This document shows, in pieces, positions 26,371 to 34,305 of a stretch of 64,000 nt of DNA. Source of the DNA: Aminithiophilus ramosus (lineage in GTDB: Bacteria > Synergistota > Synergistia > Synergistales > Aminithiophilaceae); assembly GCF_018069705.1 (NCBI RefSeq), contig NZ_CP072943.1, positions 248,001 to 312,000 of the forward strand. Reading direction: 5' to 3'. Position 1 is the stretch's first letter. Every line of letters begins with the position of its first letter. The position numbers were made by a program, and so were the translations under genes. Under the pieces are notes generated by a model, which saw nothing but the letters and a program-made list of their open reading frames with translations, was not told the origin of the DNA and ran no database searches.

Positions 26371-27889
26371 TGTCAAGGGACACTAAAAATGTCATCTAAA
26401 AAGAGGGTCTGAGGGACAATGAAAGTGTCGCTTTCGAGGGGCTGAAATCGCCCCCGTCAACAGCCCGCCTTGGCTTTCCTCCGCGGCGGAGGTCCTTCTA
26501 GGGAGGGGAACCCGTCCCTTGCTCGGAGCCGACCGCCGCGGCAGGAGGAGCGGGATTCTGTCGCCAGGGATGGTCTGCCGCCGGCTTCCTCTGCTTCTTC
26601 GTTTTGCATGGAGTGCCTGTCTTCGTCTCGATGACAGGCGGGGGAGTCGCAGGGGGCTCTTTGTCGACGGCTGCGAGATCGTAGAGCCCGTCATGGACAA
26701 GAGCCAGGAGTTTCCCGTCGAGCTTCTCGATGACCTTGACCGCCTGTCCTCTGGCAAGAAGCAGGGGGCGTCTGCGGGGGCCTATCAGGGCGTACTGTTT
26801 TCCGTCGAGGGAAATCGTCGAGTCTCCCGAGGCCTTCCGGTCGGTCTGGCGAGTCAGGAGGAGATCGAGAGCGGGGCCGTCCGGCGGAGGGAGAAAGGCA
26901 GATGCCCCCTCTGCGGGAGGACGAGCGAACCTCGGGTTATGGACCTCTCCCGGGTAGGCGGCGAGCAGGACGTTGGCCTCTTCGATCGTTTTCACTCCGG
27001 CCCGTCGGAAGGCGACGACGAGACGATCCTGAAGAGTTCCCCAGAGCCTTTCGATCCGCCCCTTCGCCTGGGGAGACCCTGCAGGGACATAGCGAGTTCC
27101 GAGAGCCTCCAGAGCGCGGCCGAACTGGGTTACAGGCGCCGAGTCCTCCAGCTCCTCCTTGATCGTCAGTTTTTCCGACTTGGGAGAAAGGAAGATGGTG
27201 TGGCGGTCGGCGTAAAGCTCGCGAGGCACGCCGTGGCGATCAAGCATCTGACGGAGCACGCGGAAGTAGCCGAAGAGGCACTCATTCCTGGCCATCCACA
27301 GACCGAGGACCTCTCCTGTGGCATCGTCAATCACGCCGTGGAGAGTGCAACGCTCACCGATCTCGAACCAATCGAAAGGAGAGGCGTCCATCTGGACCAG
27401 ATCGCCTCGTCGGGACCGTCGGACCCTGCGGGAACGCCGCTTCGGGGCCCGGTGGCGATGAACGAGGGACAGGTTCTCCGCGCGAAGGAAACGGGCGATG
27501 CTCTTGGCGCTCAGCACGAGATCATGCTCTTCGGCAAGGAGTTCGGCCATGTGCTGACAGCTCGTATCCCTGTAAAGACCCTTGGCCAGACTGACGACGA
27601 AATCCCGTGTCTCCTGACAGATTCTGCGCCGGGACGGTTTGCCTCGTCCCTTGTGCAGGAGCCCCTGCGCTCCTTCTTCCCGGTAGCGTCGTTTGAGCCG
27701 AAAGACCTGACGGCGGCTCAGACCGAGCCGATCGGCCACCTCCTGAACCGTCAGGTTGCCCGCGACAGCCTCTTCCACCAACCCCAAGCGCCTTGCTTCT
27801 TTTGTCTTCATGAGTAGGTCTCTCCTGGTCGTCATAAGTGACATTTTCCCTGTCCTCTTCACGAGTGACAATACCATTGTCCGGCGACA
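26371..27889. mobile_element. ISNCY/IS1202-type insertion sequence with 17-bp target duplication
   Basis: The element runs 1,519 bases with imperfect terminal inverted repeats that begin TGTC (left TGTCAAGGGACACT; right, read inward, TGTCGCCGGACAAT). It is flanked by the 17-base direct repeat CCGTGGCGCTTTGCCCC at 26354-26370 and 27890-27906. Unusually long target duplications are known for the IS1202 group. One intact transposase gene on the minus strand fills it. Confidence 0.85.
26498..27811 (-). CDS. ISNCY-family transposase
   Basis: A 437-residue transposase: an N-terminal helix-turn-helix (NLTVQEVADRLGLSRRQVFR), a second DNA-binding region and an RNase H-like DDE core with Asp in LVQMDASPFDWF, Asp in YADRHTIF and Glu in QAKGRIERLWGTLQDRL. 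The C-terminal ~60 residues are Pro/Lys-rich. I chose ATG 27811 (MKTKEARR) behind AGGAGAG; ATG 27835 is possible. The frame is complete, so the element may be active. Confidence 0.88.
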   Translation of the reverse strand: MKTKEARRLGLVEEAVAGNLTVQEVADRLGLSRRQVFRLKRRYREEGAQGLLHKGRGKPSRRRICQETRDFVVSLAKGLYRDTSCQHMAELLAEEHDLVLSAKSIARFLRAENLSLVHRHRAPKRRSRRVRRSRRGDLVQMDASPFDWFEIGERCTLHGVIDDATGEVLGLWMARNECLFGYFRVLRQMLDRHGVPRELYADRHTIFLSPKSEKLTIKEELEDSAPVTQFGRALEALGTRYVPAGSPQAKGRIERLWGTLQDRLVVAFRRAGVKTIEEANVLLAAYPGEVHNPRFARPPAEGASAFLPPPDGPALDLLLTRQTDRKASGDSTISLDGKQYALIGPRRRPLLLARGQAVKVIEKLDGKLLALVHDGLYDLAAVDKEPPATPPPVIETKTGTPCKTKKQRKPAADHPWRQNPAPPAAAVGSEQGTGSPP

Positions 27890-28164
27890 CCGTGGCGCTT
27901 TGCCCCTTGACTCTAACGGGTTGTTGGAGTTTAGCTTTGGTGGAGAAAGACCGGGCCTGTCTCCGTCAGCGTCGTCGCGGAAGAGATCCCGCCGCATAAG
28001 GGGGCCCAAGGGGGGGGAGGCGCGAGGCCGACGGCGAGTCGACGGAGTGTATCGGGTGAGACAGGGCCGGCTTTACCGGGCGGGGTCCGGATCTCCTGCC
28101 CGTGACGTCCCGTTCCGAGTCCGCATCATCGAGTGAGGTTTCATAGAGAAAGGGGTTGTCGCTT

Positions 28165-29844
28165 TTGGTCCGACGTCTGTTCGCTTCCCGCGCTTTCCTT
28201 CTTGCCCTGCCCCTCCTTCTGTTCCTGGCCCTGACGGCCCAGGCCGGGACCTTGGCCCCCCTCAACCCGGCCTTCGTGGACTACCTCGCCGCCCGGGCCG
28301 AGGGGGAACTGGAAGGGGCCTCCTCCTTCCTCCCTCGCGGCGGGCGAATCCCCTCTCCCGTCGATCTCAGCCACCTGGCCGGCAGGAGCTATTTCGAAGG
28401 CCTGTCCAAGGCCGATCTGCCCGAGGCCTATGACCTGAGGACCCTGGGCTTCGTGACGCCCGTCCGGGATCAGAGCCCCTACGGAAGCTGCTGGACCTTC
28501 GCCGCCCTGGCCTCCCTCGAATCGTCGGCCCTGCGCGCCGGCGTCGTCAGTCCCGACTATGCCGAGATGCATCTGGGTTACTTCGGCGCCGTCGATCAGT
28601 CCGGGGCCCTGCCCGGCTTCGACGACTACGCGGCGGACACCCCCCTCGACGAACTGATGGACGCGGGCGGCGACGACTTCCAGGCCGTCGCCCTCCTGGC
28701 CCGTGGGACGGGAGCCGTCGACGAGGCGGACGCCCCCTACGGACAGGTTCCCGGCGCGGCGGTTCCCCTGTCGCGGCGTCTTGCCCACGTCTACAACTTC
28801 TACTACGATCTCGACACGCGGTATCAGAAGGCGAGCGTCGACAACATCAAGGGGGTCCTCCAGACGTACGGAGCCGTCTCCGTCGGCGTCTACGCCGACG
28901 ACAACATGGGCGGCAACGTCAGCGAAGATCCCTACTGGAACGGCACGCACAACGCCTACTACGTTCCGGCGGGGAGCGGCCAGTCCTCCAACCATGCCGT
29001 CACCATCGTCGGCTGGGACGACGCGTTCAGCGCCTCCAATTTCAACAGCCCTCCCGCCGGAGACGGAGCCTGGATCGTCAAGAACAGCTGGGGCCTGGCC
29101 TTCGGCGACGGAGGGTATTTCTACCTTTCCTACTACGACTCCGTCCTCGACACGGGGGCGGCCTACGTGGGCGACGTCGTCGACAGTTCGGAGCGGATCT
29201 ACCAGTATGACCCGCTGGGATGGGTCCTCTCCTACTCTCCCGTCACCGAGGGGAACGAGACGGCCTGGTTCGCCGCCCTCTTCACCGCCGGAGTGACCGA
29301 GGCTTCTCTGGAGTCGGCAGCCGTGGCCAACGACGAGCTCCAGTCCGTCGCCTTCTACGCCGGAGGCGTCGGAAACGAATACGAGGTCTATGTCTATGCG
29401 GGAGGAACGGGCGCTCCCCGGTCGGGAGCGCTTGTCGCCCAGCAGGCCGGAACGCTGGCTCTTCCGGGCTTCCATACGGTTGTCCTCGAGAATCCCGTCG
29501 TCATCGAGGCCGGGACCCGCTTTGCCGTCGTCGTCAGGCTGAAGACGCCGGGCTACGCCTTCCCCGTGGCCATCGAAGCCATGAGCGAGGGCTATTCGGA
29601 CAAGGCCGAGGCCAACGTCGGCGAGACCTTCGTCTCCGCCGACGGAACGACCTGGGCCGATGCGACGACGATCGACCCCGCCAATCCCACCTCCAGCGTC
29701 TGCCTCAAGGCCTTCTCCAGGGCCACGACGGACGACCCCACGCCCCTTCCCTCCTCGGGCGGCGGTGGCGGCTGCAATCTGGGAGGTAGCGGGACCCTCC
29801 TTGCTCTCCTTCCCCTCGTCCTTGTCTTCCGATCCCGCCGCTGA
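28165..29844 (+). CDS. C1-family cysteine peptidase with Synergist-CTERM-like tail
   Basis: A 559-residue exported protein. A signal peptide (FLLALPLLLFLALTAQA) and a ~70-residue propeptide precede a papain-type domain: catalytic Cys in PVRDQSPYGSCWTFAALAS with the oxyanion Gln, His in SNHAVTIVGWDD and Asn in IVKNSWG. A beta-rich lectin-like domain follows (residues ~355-515). The end, GGGGGCNLGGSGTLLALL followed by PLVLVFRSRR, has the Gly/Cys, hydrophobic and Arg layout of a Synergist-CTERM sorting signal, so the peptidase is probably tethered to the cell surface. TTG 28165 is preferred because AAGGGG lies nine bases upstream; TTG 28156 abuts it. Confidence 0.88.
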   Translation: MVRRLFASRAFLLALPLLLFLALTAQAGTLAPLNPAFVDYLAARAEGELEGASSFLPRGGRIPSPVDLSHLAGRSYFEGLSKADLPEAYDLRTLGFVTPVRDQSPYGSCWTFAALASLESSALRAGVVSPDYAEMHLGYFGAVDQSGALPGFDDYAADTPLDELMDAGGDDFQAVALLARGTGAVDEADAPYGQVPGAAVPLSRRLAHVYNFYYDLDTRYQKASVDNIKGVLQTYGAVSVGVYADDNMGGNVSEDPYWNGTHNAYYVPAGSGQSSNHAVTIVGWDDAFSASNFNSPPAGDGAWIVKNSWGLAFGDGGYFYLSYYDSVLDTGAAYVGDVVDSSERIYQYDPLGWVLSYSPVTEGNETAWFAALFTAGVTEASLESAAVANDELQSVAFYAGGVGNEYEVYVYAGGTGAPRSGALVAQQAGTLALPGFHTVVLENPVVIEAGTRFAVVVRLKTPGYAFPVAIEAMSEGYSDKAEANVGETFVSADGTTWADATTIDPANPTSSVCLKAFSRATTDDPTPLPSSGGGGGCNLGGSGTLLALLPLVLVFRSRR

Positions 29845-29956
29845 CGCTCTTCCGATGAGGCGGACCGGTGCCGGCCGTCACCGGTCCGCTCCGCCGGCCA
29901 CCAACGGGGAGGAAACCTTCGACGAGGAGGCCGATGGGGTCAAAAAGCTGAGGGAA

Positions 29957-30517
29957 ATGAGCGATGAGGAGCTGTGGCGGCTCTTCCCCATCGTGCTCAG
30001 CGAGCCCGACCCGGCCTGGAAGGTCTGGTACGCTCACGAGGAGAAAACCCTCGTCGAAGCCCTGGGGCGGAAAAACGTGGAGCGCATCCATCACATCGGG
30101 AGCACCGCTGTCGAGGGACTGAAAGCCAAGCCCACCGTCGACATTCTCCTCGAGATTGTGCCGGGCTGCGACCTGCTCCGGCTGGAGCGAATCCTGAAGG
30201 GCGAGGGCTACCTCGGCATCGACCAGCCCGAAAACCCGCCGCCCCACCGGCTCTTTTTGAAAGGCTACACGGAGGAGGGCTTCGCAGAAAAGGTCTTCCA
30301 TCTCCACGTTCGCTACAGAGGCGACTGGGACGAGCTCTATTTTCGGGACTATCTCCGGATCCGAAGCGATGCGGCCCGAGAGTACGAAAGGCTCAAGATC
30401 GGCCTGAAGGCCCTCTATGAAAGGAATCGGGACCGCTATTCGAAGGGCAAGACGGACTTTGTCCGCACTCACACGGCTCTGGCGAGGGCGCTTTTCGGAG
30501 ACCGTTACGGCGGCTGA
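29957..30517 (+). CDS. GrpB/UPF0157 family nucleotidyltransferase-like protein
   Basis: About 186 residues of the GrpB (UPF0157) family, a minimal nucleotidyltransferase fold of unsettled substrate. Its signature HHIGSTAVEGLKAKPTVDIL is present, as are the FHLHVRYRGDWDE and LYFRDYLRIRSDAAREYERL stretches. ATG 29957 has AGGGA upstream with short spacing; the frame is open further upstream without a better site. It sits alone between the peptidase and the convergent addA. Confidence 0.8.
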   Translation: MSDEELWRLFPIVLSEPDPAWKVWYAHEEKTLVEALGRKNVERIHHIGSTAVEGLKAKPTVDILLEIVPGCDLLRLERILKGEGYLGIDQPENPPPHRLFLKGYTEEGFAEKVFHLHVRYRGDWDELYFRDYLRIRSDAAREYERLKIGLKALYERNRDRYSKGKTDFVRTHTALARALFGDRYGG

Positions 30518-30624
30518 ACCGGGTCTCTCGAAAAGGTCTTTCCCGAAGGGGCGAAAGATCTCCCGGGGACCGGCCGCGACGGCCGCTTCTGTCGCTCCCG
30601 GATGGAGACTCGGGTCCGTTCCCC

Positions 30625-33600
30625 TCAGGGACGGACCCGCCCGGGACAGCCCTCCCGCCAGGGGCAGCAGGGGCAGCGATCGCCCCGGGGAGGAAAGGGT
30701 CCCGCAACGGCCGTCAGGGCGAAGGCCCGGACGGCCGTTGCCGTCGCTCCCGCATCGGCCGGCGGGAAGACTTCTTCCCTGCCGTCGAGATAGATCAGCC
30801 CCGCCTCGACGGTCTTGTCCCGCAGACGTTCCAGCGCCAGGCCGTAGAAGGCGAGCTGGGCCCCGTAGAGGAGGTGGCCCGCCTCGGAGGGGGCGCCGGT
30901 CTTGAAGTCGCGCAGGCGAAGCGTCCCGTCGTCCCAGAAGAGATCCATGGCTCCCCGCAGCGACGGTCCCCCGGGCAGGTCGACGGCAAAGACCGTCTCC
31001 CGCCTGAGCCGCCCCAGCCGGAGCTCTTCGGCCAGCTTTCGGCAGATCTCCGTCGCGGAGAAGGTCTTGAGACGGGTTGTCAGGTTCCGCCTGACGGCGT
31101 CGTCGCGCCAGAGGGGACGGATCTCCCGGGCCATCTCCGATTCGAGGCGCCTCCCCTCGGCCGACGAGGCCTGAGGGAGGGCCTCTTCGAGTCCCTCCGG
31201 CGTCAGGTCCCAGACCCGGCCCAGCAGGTGATGGACGAGGCTGCCGAAGAGGGCGTTGCCGTAGGCCAGCCGTCCCGGCCGCTCCTCCTTCCCCGCCCAG
31301 GGCCTTTCGGAATCGTTGCCGTCGTCGTCGCCGTAGATCTCCGAATCCCATTCGAGGGGCATCTCCAGCCTGTAGCGCAGCCGGTAGGCGTAGGGGCAGA
31401 AGCTGAAGAGGGCGAAGGCCGAGGCGCCCGTCCACTCCAGAAAGGGCTCTCCCGCGGGCGGTTCCGTCCCCCGTCGCCGAGGCGTCGAGGCCCGGCGGGG
31501 CCGGGCGGTTTCCGTCCTTCGCCAGGCCTCGTCGGGAAGGCGATGTTCCCGCAGGGCCTCGTAGAGCCCCTCCTTCGAGGTGTCGCCCCGGCCCGCGGCG
31601 AGCCAGGAGGCGACGTCGGCGAGCCAGCTCCCCTCGGGAAGGCCCGGCGCCTCTTTCTCCTTGGCGCGTCCGCCCAGGAGGCCGCAGAGGATGAGGGCCT
31701 CCTGGGCCCGCGTGGCGGCGACGTAGAAGAGGCGGCGGCTTTCCTCGACGAGATCTTCCCTTTCGAGGACGTCGTGGAGTCTTTTCGACGGCGGCTCCTC
31801 GTCGGAATCGCCTCGGCTCAGGGCGGCGCCGACGAAACGCGACGGCGCCAGGCCGGCCCGAGGCCTCTGCCCCACGGAGCGTTCCAGGCCCAGAAGGGCG
31901 ACGATGGGAAACTCGAGGCCCTTGGCGGCGTGGACGGAGAGGACGCGGATGACGTCCTCCTTCTCTCCCAGGACGGGCGCCTCCTCCAGTGAGCTCTGCT
32001 CCTCGGCGCCTCGGGCCATGTAGTCGGCGCAGCCCCGAAGGGAGCGCCCTCTCGCGGCCTCGAACTCGCGGGCCCTGTCGACGGCCCGGCCCAGGTTGGC
32101 CAAAGCCCGCCGCCTCAGGTAGGGGGCCAGGGCCATGAGAGGCTCGGCCCGGAAGGTGAGCTCCTCGAGAAGGCGGGCCGGTCCCAGGACGAGGGCCCGA
32201 CGGCGTTTCCGTTCCAGGTCGTCGGCCACGTCGGGCCGACGATCGGCGACGACCCGAGCCAGCGGTTTTCCGTCTCTTGTGGCCTCGTCGGCCAGAGCCG
32301 TCGCCTCGCGGAGATCCAGGCCCGAGAAAGGGGAGGCCAGCCATCCCGCCAGGGAACGGTCGTCTCCCCCGTCGGCCAGGGCCCGCAGGAGGCAGACGGC
32401 GTCGCGCACCTCGCCGCGGGAGAAGAAGGTCTTGCGGCCCAGGAAGACGGCCGGCAGCCCCCGCTCCCAGCAGAGGACCTCTTCGAGAAGGCCGTAGGCG
32501 CTCCGCGTCGGCACCAGGAGGGCCATGTCGCGCCACGTGGCCTCCCGCGACCTGCCCTCTCTGCCGTCCCAGAGCGGCCTTCCCCTCATCGACTCCAGGG
32601 TGAGGGCCAGTGCACGGACGAGGCGCCGTCGGGGCCTGTCGTCCCGCTCCTCTTCGGTGAGGCCTTCGGGCGCCTCGCCGTCCTTGGCCTCCATGAGAAG
32701 GGTCAGGGCGGGAATCTCCGAGGCCCCGTCGCGTTCCTTCCACCAGGGGAGATCGTCGGGAAAGTCCAGCTCCTCGTAGGGGAGCGGCTTCTTCGCCGTC
32801 AGCCCCTCCCTCCAGATGTGGCCGAAGAGGCCGTTGACGACGTGAAGATGGGCCGAGCGGCTACGGAAGCTCTCCGTCAGGGCCTCGTAGGCCGTCCCCT
32901 CCTCCTTGGCTCGGGCTCGGGCGATGGCGTCGGCGAAGAGGTCGGGCTCGGCGTGGCGGAAGCGGTAGATGGACTGTTTGAGGTCGCCGACGATGAAGAG
33001 CGGGCAGGGCCCCGAGGCGCGGGAGGCCCGGGCGGCGGCGGCGATGAGCTCGTCCTGGACGACGTCGGTGTCCTGGAACTCGTCGACGAGAATGGCCCGG
33101 AAAGGGGTGATCCCCTGGGGATGGTCCCGCAGGAGGTCGCGGCCGAGACGGATCATGTCGTCGAAGCCGAAGAAGCCCCGGCGGCGCTTCTCCTCCTCCC
33201 AGAGGGCCCAGAGAAGGGCCGCCAGGCCGAGAAAGCGGGCCCGTCGCTCCCTGTCGCCGTCGGATTCGCCGAGATCCATCCAGGCCTGGAGCGCCCCGCG
33301 GTCGATGAGGGCGTCGCGGAAGTCGACGAGGCGGACGAAACGTCCTCCCGAGCGACGCTCCAGCTCGGCCTGGGCCGCCTTGTAGATCGCGGCTCCATGT
33401 CCTTTCGTGGCGGCGATCTCCTGAAAGAAGCGGACGAGGGAGACGACGGCCTCGGCGAGGGTCTCCTCGTCGGGGGCCGCCCATCGGGCCTTCATGGCGG
33501 CGAAGAGCGGCTCCGCCTTGGCCTTCGCCCTCTCGTCGGGTTCGATGGCTTCCAGCACGGCGCCCCACCAGGCGCAGGCGTCGCGCCAGAAGGCACGGCG

Positions 33601-34305
33601 TCGGGTCGCGTAGAGGGAGCGGGCCTCCTCGTCGAGGGCCGCCACCGCCTCGGCGGAGAGGGGCAGGGAGTCGGGGCTGCCGTCGCGGCTGCCGAAGAGG
33701 GCCGCCGTCGAGCGGGCCAGGGAGATGACGTCGTCTACGGACTGGCTCTCCAGAAGGGATCTCGTCTTTTCGTCGTCGAGGCAGAGGGCCAGATGGGCCC
33801 TCTGGCGGGGAAGACGGACGTCGAACCAGGGTCGGTCGAGGCGTTCCAGGGCCTCGGCGGCGGAGCGCCAGAAGGCCTCCTCGTCGGGAGCCGTCGGCAG
33901 GCCCGTTCCCGGAGGAAGGCCCAGGTGAAGGGCGTTGCGGCGCACCACGTCGTAGGCGAAGGCGTGGATCGTCGAGATGGGGGCCTCGCCGATGCGGCCT
34001 CTCTCGTCGTCGAGCCGGTCGGCTCCGGCGTCGCCCCTTGCCCGCAGCTCGCGGGCCCACTGGTCCAGTGTGGCGCCGATGCGGTCGGCCATCTCCTGGG
34101 CCGCTTTTTCGGTGAAGGTGAGGGTCAGAATTTCCGACGCGGCCAGTCCCTGGACGACGAGCCAGGCGAAGCGTGCCGCCAGGGTGCGCGTCTTTCCCGT
34201 TCCCGCACCGGCTCCGACGACGACGAACGGTTCCCGGGAGAGGACGGCCCGGCGCTGATTCTCGCGCAGGCCGTCGAGGAGAAAGAGAGGGGCCTCAGTC
34301 GTCAT
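30625..34305 (-). CDS. addA: AddA-like UvrD helicase/nuclease
   Basis: A 1,226-residue superfamily 1A helicase fused to a RecB-type nuclease, the larger subunit of a double-strand-break resection enzyme. Walker A is GAGAGTGKTRTLAARF (residues ~32-47), followed by ILTLTFTEKAAQEM (motif Ia) and ILVDEFQDTD (motif II); SVHAAKGLEFPIVALLGLER lies in the second helicase domain. The C-terminal nuclease has LRGAMDLFWDDGTLRLRDFK (Asp and DxK). Four cysteines, one in SFCPYAYR and three in CPCCPWREGC (Cx2Cx5C), suggest an Fe-S cluster as in AddB. The start overlaps the addB end by 11 bases. Confidence 0.88.
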   Translation of the reverse strand: MTTEAPLFLLDGLRENQRRAVLSREPFVVVGAGAGTGKTRTLAARFAWLVVQGLAASEILTLTFTEKAAQEMADRIGATLDQWARELRARGDAGADRLDDERGRIGEAPISTIHAFAYDVVRRNALHLGLPPGTGLPTAPDEEAFWRSAAEALERLDRPWFDVRLPRQRAHLALCLDDEKTRSLLESQSVDDVISLARSTAALFGSRDGSPDSLPLSAEAVAALDEEARSLYATRRRAFWRDACAWWGAVLEAIEPDERAKAKAEPLFAAMKARWAAPDEETLAEAVVSLVRFFQEIAATKGHGAAIYKAAQAELERRSGGRFVRLVDFRDALIDRGALQAWMDLGESDGDRERRARFLGLAALLWALWEEEKRRRGFFGFDDMIRLGRDLLRDHPQGITPFRAILVDEFQDTDVVQDELIAAAARASRASGPCPLFIVGDLKQSIYRFRHAEPDLFADAIARARAKEEGTAYEALTESFRSRSAHLHVVNGLFGHIWREGLTAKKPLPYEELDFPDDLPWWKERDGASEIPALTLLMEAKDGEAPEGLTEEERDDRPRRRLVRALALTLESMRGRPLWDGREGRSREATWRDMALLVPTRSAYGLLEEVLCWERGLPAVFLGRKTFFSRGEVRDAVCLLRALADGGDDRSLAGWLASPFSGLDLREATALADEATRDGKPLARVVADRRPDVADDLERKRRRALVLGPARLLEELTFRAEPLMALAPYLRRRALANLGRAVDRAREFEAARGRSLRGCADYMARGAEEQSSLEEAPVLGEKEDVIRVLSVHAAKGLEFPIVALLGLERSVGQRPRAGLAPSRFVGAALSRGDSDEEPPSKRLHDVLEREDLVEESRRLFYVAATRAQEALILCGLLGGRAKEKEAPGLPEGSWLADVASWLAAGRGDTSKEGLYEALREHRLPDEAWRRTETARPRRASTPRRRGTEPPAGEPFLEWTGASAFALFSFCPYAYRLRYRLEMPLEWDSEIYGDDDGNDSERPWAGKEERPGRLAYGNALFGSLVHHLLGRVWDLTPEGLEEALPQASSAEGRRLESEMAREIRPLWRDDAVRRNLTTRLKTFSATEICRKLAEELRLGRLRRETVFAVDLPGGPSLRGAMDLFWDDGTLRLRDFKTGAPSEAGHLLYGAQLAFYGLALERLRDKTVEAGLIYLDGREEVFPPADAGATATAVRAFALTAVAGPFPPRGDRCPCCPWREGCPGRVRP

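Noticed and set aside
29705-32743. 1,012-codon minus-strand frame overlapping addA
   Set aside because: Arg/Gly/Pro-rich with no family motifs; addA in another frame is fully supported.
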